Assembly (NCBI GenBank): GCA_964019165.1 | Contig: OZ025287.1 | Location: 7,914,344 to 7,978,343, forward strand | Direction of reading: 5' to 3' | Length of the DNA stretch: 64,000 nt | Origin: Mastigias papua | Taxonomy: Eukaryota; Cnidaria; Scyphozoa; Rhizostomeae; Mastigiidae | Shown here: in pieces, positions 34,046 through 47,300 of the stretch | How positions within the stretch are numbered: the first letter of the stretch is position 1 | Layout of the letters: each line of letters begins with the position of its first letter | Position numbers and translations under genes: made by a program | The notes under the pieces: model-generated | The model's database searches: none | Told to the model about the DNA's origin: nothing | Seen by the model: only the letters and a program-made list of their open reading frames with translations

Positions 34046-34522
34046 AAATAGCATTTTCATGCTGCAGATCTGGGGGAAAAAGTTAATTTTTTATCATCTA
34101 AGAAATATTTGGAAGGTTTAATTCAGATTCTACTTTTTTTCCTTCTCTTTTGTCTCTTGAAAAAAAAACAGAAAAAGTTTTTTAAGGGTTTGCATGAACT
34201 TTTGCTGGGACCGGCTGCTCCGGTACGTTACGTCCTAAAGTACTCTTTAACCATGTATTTTATAACGAGATTATATTGTATTATGAAGGTACTCTTAGGT
34301 CCCTAATAATCGGGCGGGACGCTTGTTATTTTTTGTCAAATTTTCGGGCCCCTGGAGCTTGTTTGGAACCCCCTTATATTACCTTTCAAAAAATCAAAAC
34401 AGGTTTAGAAGTTTTTGCATCAGAAAAGAAATGCTTTCTCTCACCAAAATGAAAGTGTTTTCTTAACGAAGTCAATGTGTCTTTTGTCATTCATCGGAAG
34501 CGCAATAGACAGTTTAACTGCC

Positions 34523-34662
34523 CGCAAGATTTTAGAAATATTTCCGACCGTCCGTTTATCAAGGCAAGATTTTAGAAATATTTCCGACCGTCCGTTTATC
34601 AAGGCAAGATTTTAGAAATATTTCCGACCGTCCGTTTTTAAAGGCAAGATTTTAGAATTATG
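34523..34662. repeat. 40-bp tandem repeat, three full units
   Basis: Unit GGCAAGATTTTAGAAATATT plus TCCGACCGTCCGTTTATCAA. The first two are identical over nearly all 40 bases and the third differs near its end; a partial fourth follows. Very recent expansion. Confidence 0.95.
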
Positions 34663-35259
34663 TTTTACTCTTAGATTTATTAGAAACCTTAGAGCAGAGA
34701 GTTTAATTGTTGCATGAAAATTTAGAAAAGGGGATCGGAAAAAGCAGGGGGGGGGGGTTTGGAAATCGGTCTTAAGTCATACTAATCTGTTTTCATGCAA
34801 AACCCCGATAGTAGCCTCTGCGAATAATGCTAATGCGCAGTCAACAGTTTATATAACTTAAAGTGCTTATGCAACCAAATTTCGAGAAATTTCAAATTTC
34901 GAAATTCAAAGTCAGCAACTCAATTTTTTGCAGACTTATCTAAGAAAGCGTGAAAATTTAATAAGCTTGTAGGAAGGCCCTAATAAGAGCGGGGGTTCGG
35001 AAGTTTCTTCCAAAAAATAAGCGGGGGAAGGTTTATTCGGGACAACGTTTATTCGGGACATTCGGGACCTCAGAGTAGTGCATTTAAGGTTGAACATAAT
35101 TTTCTTGTCTTTCTTTCAATACGTAGACAACTGACAGAGCATTTGCAAACTGTTTTTTATTTGTTCTCATTAAAACTTTGCTATCATTTGTCAGTTCGTA
35201 TATCCCTGACTTTGGAGTTCATATTTTGCCTTGCTTTGAATTTATGACTGTGTTCAGAA

Positions 35260-35376
35260 CTGCTTCTGATTGGCTTAGCCTTTGCACCACACCTCCGTCT
35301 ATTTGATTCCACGTGATTGTTGTGTTGTTGATGAACCGTAAACGAAAGCTTCGTAGAACTCGCCTCCAGCTAAGAG
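35260..35376 (+). promoter_or_regulatory. Probable proximal promoter and 5' leader of the hydroxylase gene
   Basis: Upstream of the start codon are ATTGGC (inverted CCAAT, about 35269) and a CACGTG E-box (about 35311). No clear TATA box. Inferred from position and motifs only. Confidence 0.35.
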
Positions 35377-38300
35377 ATGGATGCTGAAATAAATTCCAAA
35401 AAGCGCAAAATAGATGAAGGAGATGTGAAAGAAAATGGGAATATTTACCAGGTAGGACTGTTTGCTTTTCGTCTAAGGTTATCTTCGTTTTGCAAACGCA
35501 TTGACGTAGAAATGCTGCTGCTAGGCCACCAAAACAACTCATCTAACAATGTCAATGACAACCAAACACTGAAATTTGTCGTGATATAAATTGCTATCCG
35601 TATTAACCTTATTGGAGACTTAATGAATACAATTTAGTTGTGGGAAGTAGTGGCGAAACGAATTTAGGCCATCTACGTATGAACATATATAACTGAGTGT
35701 TGCGTCATGTAATTTCTATCGGAGTCTATCCATGGCCTTCGGCGAATACTTCTTGATCAGAAGATCACAAATAGTGTTTGCATGTCTAGTCTAGAATAAG
35801 ACGAAAAACTACGCCTTTGATATTACGTCTTTCGTTCTTTTATGTATTCACGTTAGATATTTTTGCCAAACCATTTTCTGTTCCACTACGAACTTTTCGT
35901 CGCTTGCTGTATGGCTTGCAACATATAGTATTTTTTGCAATTGCGTAAGTGCGGTCTCCTTGTTTCATACTAACCTTTGTTTGCTGTGGGATTCCTGCCG
36001 TATGTATTAGGCGATACTTATGCCAACGTGGCAATCTCTCCGCGATGGCCGGTTAGTAAAAATTCTTTGTGGTATCATTAGCCCTATTACTGGTCGCCAT
36101 TTCGTGCATGCAATGAGGTGCTTATGCAAATAAGTATGCTGTGATGAGTTTGCTTGCTGTAACCCCCGGGTGAAATTAGTTCTGATTTTGCAACATTTGA
36201 CGTCAACATTGATTTTGTAGTACATTTTGACTGCTAGAGTACACTTGAATTTGTTAAGTCGAGTGTAAACAGCCGTAGCTTGGACTTACCCGATATCAGC
36301 GTAACCGGGTTAACAGAGCACTGAACAATTCTTTAAGCACTTATAAAGTAATGGTAAGCTCTTTGGGGATTGCAATAGCTCGTTGTCACTATTTATTTCA
36401 CAGATTTCTTTTATTGTTTTTATCATCTCAATGTTATATAGAATTGCCTTACGATACAATGGAGCAGACATCAGACGACGAACCAGGGGGGTGCAACTGT
36501 CAATGAGACGTTTCTGCTACATTGCAAAGTTTCTGAAAAGAATTATCTAGCACAGTAGTCTTTTCATGAAATGCACTGCTTTCGAAAATTCTCAAATTTA
36601 TGAGCACGGTCTTTACTACCACTTGATATGCACTCTGATCTGCCTAATGGCATTTGTGGATATTCCTTACGTCTCTCTTTCATTGACGGCATTAGCACAT
36701 TCAATATCTTTTCTGAATAGGAATGGAGTTAAGACAACAGAAAGCCTTACTAGATAGTAGTGAAAAATTGTATTAAACTAAGATGAGTAAAATGGCTTCA
36801 TTACTGTAAGCTGCAATCTCCACAAGGAGTCTGACAAGAATCTTCCCTAGATCACTGGCATGAATGCTCTTTTTCTCGTGCAAAACCATTGTTCTCTTCC
36901 TGACACCTGTTCTTATCAAACTTGAGGAAAATGGATGGGCCACTTCCCCCAATTGCCCATACTCACCCCTCCTTTGCCTCCGTCCCTCTTTCCAGCATGG
37001 CTGGAATTCAATTGACAGTTTCATAGTATACATGTGGCTGTTATGACCAGACCTCACTCAGACCTGCCTTACTACCTAACTCACTCAGAACAACCTTGCT
37101 GCCTAACTCACTCATTCAGACCAACTTTGCTACCTAATTGCAGAAGGGAGTAGTATCAGCATCCATTGACTGATACTTGGCTGTTTATTGGTGGGGGAGG
37201 GCAGGGGAGGGGGGTAAGTAGACCAAAGGAATCTGGAGTGAAGCTGCAAGGAACACTTTTAGTGGCCATGCCTTAAAAATTCCATTGTTCTTTTCCATTT
37301 ATTTAGGGGGTGACTACCCCCTGGCCTCTGCAAGTGCATACATCCACTGCCCTTTTAGCTGTTCAAACAGTATCCCCAGCACACTGTCCTGACTTCATTT
37401 TGTTGACAAACAATCATGCTAGAGTGGTGCACACCTTCCATGACCATTTAATATAGTTTTGAGACTCAAATGCATGAGTATGAGTAGATTTTGATTCTAG
37501 CCACTAGAGTTTTTTTGTAGAGTGATGTAGCCCATGATTGCCATCCCCATCATTGACTGTATTACTTTTAGCTTCCACTGGATATTTGCCACTAGGCATC
37601 AGGCATTGGACATGTTTTTGTAAGGAACTGCTTTATAAGGAACTTTCATGTAAAATTCCAAAAACTCTAAGGAACTTGTACTACTAGAGACAACATTCAT
37701 AGGCAACTTTTCAATTTTGAAACATATAAAAAAGGTGTAAAAGAAAGGTGATTTCTGATTGAAAACAAATTTGAATTTATAATTTGAATGTGAGGATATT
37801 CTGGAGTCTTACATTCAGGGGCGATTCCAGTCTACAAGAACTAGGGGGGGGGGCAGGGGTGGCATTAGCCATCACAGACTGGAGGGAACTTTGCGGCCAT
37901 GCCCTACAATTGCCACAACCATTGATTGGCACGTCCAGTTCAATGCAAGGAAATGACTACCTTATTATTTAAGACAACAGCGAGCATAAACGACGTGATA
38001 AAAGCTTTCGACAGAGCAATAAATAGCCATAGTATAAAGTAAAGAAGAAATGCATCTTGATAGAGGTCTTTCACCCCACCCCACCCCACCCCACCCCACC
38101 CCACCCCACCCCACCCCACCCCACCCCACCCCACCCCACCCCACCCCACCAAAATAGTCATAATTCCTTCTTTGAAAAGTGGGGAACCAATAAAGGGGCC
38201 AGGGAAATTTCTGAGGGGCCGTGACCCCCCTGGTCTCCCTGGCCCCCTGTAGAATCGCCACTGTACATTATATGTATTTACATTTATACAATTTGTTCTT

Positions 38301-41300
38301 TCTTTTCTTCCTTTATTAACCTCTTTTCTTATTTTTGGCTTAGACTAATAAAAAGTTTGATGAAGACCTCGTTCTGAGCACGTCATTGTCATTCACAACA
38401 ACTCTGGATAACCTTCAAGAACCTTTGAAGATTATAAAGGTAAATTCTTGTTTGTCATTGCACTTCTTTCCTGCCAATTGCTGTCTCAACCAACACAATC
38501 AGCTCCAGGGGTACCATCTTTAAAAGTTGAGAGGGGAGCTGTGCTGTCGGCAGAATGGGTCTGCCCTGGACCACACCCAGTGTTTTATGCAAAATTGACC
38601 AAATGTATAAACATAGGCGTTGTGCAGAAGTTAAATGTGATTGATATAGAATGTATGTACAAAGGCGTAATAAAAGGTAGGTTCATGCCATCTCGTTAGG
38701 TATTCTCCACACTAGCATACTCTGTGTTGAATAAGCTATTATTAAAAGAAACTTTTTATCCCCAGCTCTTATTAAAATCCTTCGCTTATCAAATCCTCAA
38801 TTTCCACGGAGAATCTTGCAAAAAATAAGTTACTGCTTGAATTCTTTTTTCCTTTTAATTTGAAGTTACTTCCTTTTGATATGTAGTTCTGTTCATCGTT
38901 TTTAATATTTGACGCCAATTGGTACAAAGTTAGACTAAATTTCCTTTTCCCCCTCATTTGTACTGACCCCTTCGCTTTGTATGATTTTGAGAATGTTCCA
39001 TTCCCTCCACTTATTAGAACCACTGCTTTTTCGGGACTTAAGGGTTCACTCTCTAGAAATAGTAGTAAGCCCTTCCAAAACTCTCCTAGTTTTAGCTATA
39101 GGGAGTCTTGGCTGAGTTCTCTCTCTCCCTTCCACATCACCCCCTGGTTAGCTAGTAAGAGATGCCCGTTGTTGCATTTGCTACTTGAAATATTTGGAGT
39201 AAAATATACGGAAAAATCCCAACATGTAGGGGGATAGCAGCACTTTCTTTTCTTACATTAATAGATTTGCTGTTGTACACTGCCGACGAAATCTGTATAT
39301 TCAAAGGAACCTGGGACAGACTGACCTGATGGTCAAATCGAACGTGGAAGAAGAGCCCGGACTGCGGCTGTGTTGTTCACGAAAAATATAGGAAACCCTG
39401 AGAAGCTAACTTAAAAATGATAGTAAATTATTGTCCCTTACGTATAACGATAGTAACCTCGATTGCATACTTCTTGTTATATAAACAATTGCGTTTTCTT
39501 CGCGTCACTCATTTTGACGCGTAGCGAAGGGGACCCCGTCCAGATTATGCACCAGTGGCCCATGAATCTTTCTATCCGCCCCTCGCAGGAATTATATTTG
39601 TCTTTTTCACATTTTGAAAGAGACAATTTATAGATGATCACTGGACTTATATCGAATCAGCGTGCATTCAAACATTTAGTTTATAACACCTTTCTCCCTT
39701 CAGGATTCTGGTGGCCATGTGAAACAGATTGAGTCCCGAGTGTCAAAGCAGGGCGAGGGCAAACATGATTTCTTGGTAGATCTTGGAGATGACGACAATT
39801 TGGATGATGTGTGTGAAAAAATCATGGCTAGTTTGAAACCAGTTGTTGAAAATGTTAGCAAACATGGCGGAGAAAAAGGTTAGTACCTGATCCCTAAGTT
39901 CACAAGCTTTTTTGTCCATTGCATTCACTAGTTGAGCGAGAAAGCAATAAATGAGAAACAGTTAAGAAACACACGCTGTTTTTGCAAGAAAATTCTTATC
40001 AAACTGGAAAAATACAAGCAACATCCATCTCTCAAGTGTTTTTAGATAAACATTCTATTTGTCATCTCACAGTTGACTTGTTTTTGTTTGGAATGTCAAG
40101 AGTTTTAAGACACATTTAGGAAACAGTTAAGGATTGATCTGACAATGTATCAAGAAATATTTTAGCTGAAAGCAGAAAGCGTGTAGTTCAAGCTTCTTTG
40201 AGGATATCGTCAAATTCCATACTATCAATCGGCCTATTCTGTGTAAACCAATTGGGGTTGTAAATATGCAAGACTCGCACATATTTTATACTGGTTTTAT
40301 CAAACTTTGCTTGTCTATGCACTATAGTACCGAATCCACTGAGGTCTTTTTCATGTGCCATTTCTAATAGAAAGAGCGGCTTAGGCCCAAGAGTGGCTTA
40401 GGCCCTAAGATCAGTTCTTGTATTCGAGATCCTTAATGGGTTTACTTTTTTCATTTTACTTGCCAACGTTGCTGAAAACCTCACTTTAGTGGTTTTTCAA
40501 GTAAACACTGTATATTGGCCAATCAGGCCATTGGATAAACCACTAATGGGCCTTCTTTTCTGAAATCGCGCTAGAGCCACCGTCCACTTCTGTGGATGTA
40601 GCCCAATCGCAGATTGCTTAATTTTTTCCCGGTTCGAAATTGGGCTCAATCAATAGCAATTCTAGAACCACCATCAATGTCGTATCCCCTAGGTTCCTTT
40701 ATTTCAACCAGTGGTATTCCCAGAAGTTAGTACAACAATACTATGACCCTTGCGCATGACCAGCTGTTAAATTATTCCTGTAAAGGTTGATGCTCATTAC
40801 ATTTTTACCCAGTTATCGGTACTGTTTAGCTGTGCGGAAAGGATTATGGAATAACTTTCCCATTGGTAGCAGGTAGTCACCCTCCCTAGTTAGTTTCAAA
40901 AAGCTGATTTAATGTTTAATTAATGATGTATATTTTATTTTACTCTCTTGTATGTATTATGATCTTAAGTTACGAGTATTGTATATCATTTAGTATCAGC
41001 TCTCTCGGAACTGTCAACAAGCTACACATTGGCTATGGAACCCAGCCGTTCCTTTAGCCAAACCATCCCTGCTTTGCAAAAATAGCCTTGTCTTGCATGA
41101 AGATAACTGGCAGGTATCTGTGTTGTTTATGTTAACTTTCCGATCATATTGGGAAAGTTTTTCAACAAGACTGAAATGAGAATAGAGGCTGGCTAGCTAT
41201 GACTGGTTAGGCATATGATATGAAAACAATTGTGGCATATTTTGTGATATGACTGGCTTAAGTATCAGAAAGCTATTGAAAATCTGAAAGGGTGACAACT

Positions 41301-44300
41301 TTAGTGCTAGACGTCTCGAAAGCCTCATTCCAACATGTAGGAGAAGTCGGCATAACTTGTTCCTTTAATAGCCAAATTATGATTTTGGTGAAATTTATAC
41401 AGTATCCGTTTTGTTTGCTTAGTGCCATGGTTCCCAAAGAACATTTCTGAACTGGATAGGTTTGCAGATAGAGTTTTGAGCTATGGTGCTGAACTTGATG
41501 CTGATCACCCGGTGAGTACTCCATCTGGTGTATTTCATGAAATTAGAGATAGGTACGTAGGCAGGCATGAAATAATGAGTAGATGAAGGGCTAAATAAAT
41601 GAACAGATAAATGTTTTAGAAAATAACTTTTTCGCCAATAAACTAAATGAGTAGGTGAATGAAATAGGGAAAGAGGGAGTGAGCGAATAATGATAGAATG
41701 AATTATTGAACGTTAGGGTGAATGAGTGAATGAGTGAATGATAGAATGAGTTATTGAACGTGAGAGTGGATGAGTGAATGATAGAATGAATTTTTGAACG
41801 TGAGAGTGGATGAGTGATTGATTGAATGAATTATTGAACGTTAGAGTGGATGAGTGAATATTTGAATGAATTAGTGAACGAGAGAGCGAATGGTGGATTG
41901 GTTGAAGGAATGCGGTATGAATCACCATTTGTACGATAGTTTATGAAAGCAGAAAGGAGATATTATTTTGAACTTTTGTTGATAAAAAATCTGAAAGGCT
42001 TCTGCTGAATCAGAAGAGAAGAGATGTACAATGATGAATGGTGGGGTTAAAGAAGATATGAAGTACGCGTGCAATGAATGGAAACTGTTTTGCATAGTGA
42101 TTTCTTCCCGTTTTATGTTACCCTCGTTCTCATGTTTGCTCTCATGGACCAGTGATGGATTCTTGACAGGGTTTCACTGACAAAGTATATAGAGCACGTA
42201 GGAAGGAATTTGCTGACATTGCAATCAGTTACAGACAGTATGTATACTTGGATATTCAATGTCTCTTTCTTCATGTCACCTCTTTCTTCATCTTCATGCT
42301 ATTTCTTTTTTCACTATAGCACAAAAAGACGGGAACATTCGTTTGGCACACTATGCTAAAAGAATGTTCCCTCTTTTTTGCGCTATAGTGAAGTTCTGTA
42401 GTACCAACAGACTTTTCACGTATTTCTTTTTTCATTGTATAACTTTTACCCAGCTTTTTGCATGGTGTGTACAATCTCAGATGGTCTACCAAAACTCGTG
42501 CAAAGTAAAGAAGGCATAGTTTTGACGCACTGTGGGGTGGTCTACCAAAGCGAAGTGCTTGCGAAGTGCTTGCGAAGTGGAGGGAACGAAATGTAGAATA
42601 ATTTTTTTTATGTCGCATTAAAATGAATGACGCTAGCGAGGCGCTGGAACTCGTGGTCCTTGACTGTATATGTTGAATGCTCGGTCTGTTGAGCCATGGG
42701 CCCACTCTGTCAAGTTTGCTGTAAGTGTTTGCATACCACAATGATAAATCTTGGAATTGGATCTTGTCTCTGTCAAAAGAAGAAAGCGATAACTTTGGTG
42801 CTTATTATACGCACCCGTTATAGTACCAAAGAAAAGGCTTGTTGTTATATTAGATCTACAGTACACGTCACCCTTCAATGCTGCAATTACGATCAAAATC
42901 AAAGTCATGTGACGTGAAAAAAGATGTCGATAGGCATGCGATTCTACTGATGAGGTAACGGTAACGGTAACGGTAACGGTAACGGTAACGGTAACGGTAA
43001 CGTGTGTTCAACTTTTAAGGGTTATTTTAAGATCAATGAACACATTGTGGGAACTAGGAACAGAAATATCCTCTTGCAGATTCCTAACGTCAAACTAGAG
43101 ATTGCGAAAATGGCTTTTTCTTTGTTGGTACTAAGTTGTACAACTTACTTCCTATAGTCATCAGAGAAAGTGGTAATGATTTTGAAAACAAAGTGACTTC
43201 TTTCTTCAGTAAATTTCATTGTAAGACATTTTATAGGCTTTGATTAACTATAAGAATATATCTATTTATATACAAATTCAATCATTGGTGTATTTTTGTT
43301 TTTCTTTAATAGCACTAAAGGACACATTTTGATAGCAGTTTTCATTTAACTGAAATGTACATATCCCTTAAAAAAATATTCTTGATGATGATCATGACGA
43401 TGATGAAGACAATGAAGATGATGATGATGGTGATGATGACATACAACTAATCAAGTTTATTTGATTGTAGCTATGAAGAAATCCCGACTGTTAATTACAC
43501 AGATGAAGAAGTGAAAACGTGGTAGGTGTTATATTATTTTGAGTCATACATTCCATGTTGTCAGTCTAGATAAGTAGTGTTCTTTCACAGTGCGTATATT
43601 AATATATTGCTGGTTAGAGAACATTTTTTTATTTGGGACGGTAGAAGTTTAGCTAGAGGATATTACTTGATTTCGGTATTTACAAACTCAGTGTGTAGCA
43701 ACATTGAGACCGAGTTTGAATGAAATCATGAGTCTTGTGGAAGAACTTGACTGCATCAGATTACAAGACAAATTAACATAATACATGATGGGTGCCGTTT
43801 TAAACTTCGTTTCTCTTTGAACAGGGGCATCATCTTCAACAAGTTGACACAATTATATCCAACTCATGCTTGCAAAGAACTGAATGAGGTTTTTCCAGAG
43901 CTCATGAGAGAGTGTGACTATCGGTTTGTTGCCAGGAATTCTTATTGCATATCGTTCGTTGTATTGTTTCAAAAAAGTATTTTGTGGCCAGTAGAGAGTT
44001 TGAATGAATGATTTGTTCATTAATTTATTGATTGATTGATAAGTTACTAAATGAAAGTGCGAGAAAATGAGTTACCCGAGCAGTACTCGAACTTGTGACC
44101 CTGGGTTTTGTACGTCCTGTGTTCTACCACTGAGCCAATGGGTCACGCTTTCATGCCATTTCTCAAAGGTAAGTAATTTTCTTGCAATTCTTCCTCTCTT
44201 GGCCAATTTGCACAGGGAGTTACCGTGACACTGTGGCAGTATGTATTGGATGTGCTATTGGGAGAGGACTGCCTACACCAGGGAGTTCATTGAAACCCCA

Positions 44301-47300
44301 TAGACTTGAGTAGCTGATTGGCCAGCTGATCCATTGATTAATGGACTTTTTAGGTATTCAGTGAGTAATTAAATCCAAGTTTGTTAGACAGTAGTATCAT
44401 TTTCATAGCTCATTGTTTATTGCATATATCAGTTTTTATATATAGATTATTGTATGTTACTAATTATGGTTTAATATCAATTGATATTAATTATCGATGA
44501 GTGTGGGGTGAGTGGCCAAGCGGTTCAGTTGACTTCTGTTAGCTAGCTGAAGTTAAGCTTGGCTGTGCTAGGTCAGGAACTGGATGGGCGACTATCCAGA
44601 TAAACGACCAAAGCAGCTCACTCCGCCGTCCTTCGGAAGGGACGCTAAACTAGGGGTCCATGCCTGGATGCAGCATGCGTTGGATGACCAAAAACCAGAG
44701 CGTCGGCGTTCGACGATTGCGTGATTTGCGAGGTTTTATGAGTAGGATGACTAGGAACCTGAATGTCGGCGTTCGACGAGTGTGTTGTTTAGGCACTACG
44801 GTGGGTCGAGTGCGAGTTGCTTGCTTGCTTGCTTGAAGAAGCTGGATCAACAAAGGATATGCGGGTCACGTCTCGGTCACCATTATAGGAACGTGAATTG
44901 TTGCTTCCTATAGCTGCAAATGTTCGATAAGTGACATCCTTCGTTGATCCGTTGTTGGCGAGTATCAGATTTAACGTGCTGAGGACACGGAGGCAGAGAG
45001 AGGAGACGGTGATGTTGACTGTACTCTGACTCTACTCTGACTGACTATACAACACAGATTACATGGATATATACAGAAATAACATGATCTAAAATAAACT
45101 GAACTACAACTACGTAAGCAAGTTAGCGGAAGGGCAGGTTAGTTGTGAAGTAGAGAAGAATAGAAATAAACAAAGGAGATGGCAAGATGATGTGACTTAG
45201 TAGATGTTTGTTTGTGTAGAATTGAAAGTGTGAATAAATGACTGGCGAGATTTGCGGAAATTGAATGTGAATGAATGGATGAGAAGGAAAATCGGCATTG
45301 ACTATGGAATGGCCTATGTTACAATGTTTACGTGTCACTACAGGCCTAAATTAGCTGAAAATGCTAGATATAACAGCCTACTCAAAATAAAGTAAAACAA
45401 CAAACAGACAACAAACAATTGATGTATAATAAATGATTTTCAATTGTATTGTCAGAACTGTCATGCAGTAAACATTGTTTGTAGTGATATCTATAACTTT
45501 TCTGAGTCTCTTGCTCAGAAACTGAACTATCATTTAGTTAATTAAAGTCAACAGAATTTAGGTAAGGAATCCTGTCTGCATAAACTATAGGAGTTAATAG
45601 CCTCTTTGTCTAATTTATTTTATATCAAAATGATTGAAATCATGGACGAGATTTTACTTATGCAAGGTTTCTTTCTTGTAGAGCGGATACTATTCCACAG
45701 CTTGCCAAGGTCTCCAAATTTCTGAAAAGTTAGAAATCTATTTTCTGTTTTACTGCCATATCATTCTCATTTGATTTGAATTATGAAAGTTGCCAATGCT
45801 TTCTAATATTTAATATCATATTAACAGAACTGCTGCCTTGTCTTGTTGGATTGCTATCAATCTTTCGTTATATTTCGATACTTGTGTTTGGAAGGAGTAT
45901 CTATCACCCTTGTTATCAGATAGAATTGGCCAAAAGTATTCGAACAAGAGGAGAGATAACGATAAAAGCATTGCATTCTGGGATATTCGTTTGGCATTTT
46001 TATGCTTTTGTACTACCTTCTATTGTTTGCAATTTTTAATGCTTTCTACACATTTAGCCTTTGGTAAATGTGTAGGTACAGTTCATTGGTAAATATAACA
46101 GGTGATCACCACCTGAACGAGCAAATCTGTGGAAATATTGCGTTATTATTATTATTCTTAATTCTATTAAATGATATCTAGCTTTCGTTATCACTGAGGT
46201 GGGATCTGATATTCAAAAGGTTCATGACGATTCCTCCTCACGTAGCCTTGGATCCAGTGTATATACGTTACATGACTTTTGATATAAGTTAGAGGATAAC
46301 CTCACTTTCCTTACAGGGAAAACAGGGTTCACATTGCGTCCAGTAGCTGGCCTGCTGTCATCCAGAGATTTCTTAGCTGGTCTGGCTTTTCGCGTATTCC
46401 ATTCTACTCAATATATAAGACATTCGTCCATGCCAATGTACACACCTGAACCGTAAGTTCCATGTTTCAGTAAATGCCTTCGTGCCCGCTTTCAAAAGTT
46501 TTTGTTTATTTTGTAGCATAGCCTGTACATTGTATGATATACATGCACGCACACGAACACAACAACACACGAATGCACAAGCACAGGAACATACGTGCAC
46601 ACAAATACACAAACATAGAAACATACGACCACATGTGCACACGAACACATGAATATATTAACATGCGAATGCAGAGACACTCGAGCACATAAATTCACAC
46701 ATGAGCACGTGAACAAACGAGCATTTGAACACACAAGTGCGCAGATACATTTGTATACAAATATGCAAGTAAACGAAGATACGAGCGCACAAACACACGA
46801 CCACATAAGCACACGAGCACATGAACATGCGAGTACAAGAACACACGAGCAAACGAACACATGAATACACAAGCACATGAGCATGCTAAAATATGAACCA
46901 ATACTCAAGAAGTTGCACTGTTGCAGAAAGTCAACAGTTACTGCATTTGAATATCTATAAAATAAAATATGTGCAAATCCTTTTCTTCGTAAGAAGCGAG
47001 TCTTGCAATTTTGTCAATTCTTTCCCGTTCGTACATCAGAGCCTTATTTTTGCATCATTTTTTCGACAGAGATGTTTGTCACGAGTTAATTGGCCATGTT
47101 CCATTGTTTGCCAATCCTGAATTTGCGAGGTTTTCTCAGGTAATGACTTGCCATGTTATTCAACATTGGATCTAAAACGTATTTATTCACGTTGAGAACA
47201 GAGAAGTAAGTAAGCCTGATTTCTTCTTTGTTGTACTTATTTGGCCACTGACAAATCCAGTATATTATCAATAAAGACAATTAAGCAGAATACTCGCTGT

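Noticed and set aside
37940..38261. Gly-Trp-rich frames
   Set aside because: Translation of the CCCCA array on the minus strand.
44071..44146. Functional tRNA gene
   Set aside because: A and B boxes and the acceptor ends are present, but the anticodon and T stems do not pair.
46373..46908. Overlapping Cys/Val-rich and His/Thr-rich frames
   Set aside because: Artefact of the ACACGA-type degenerate repeat; open in many frames at once.
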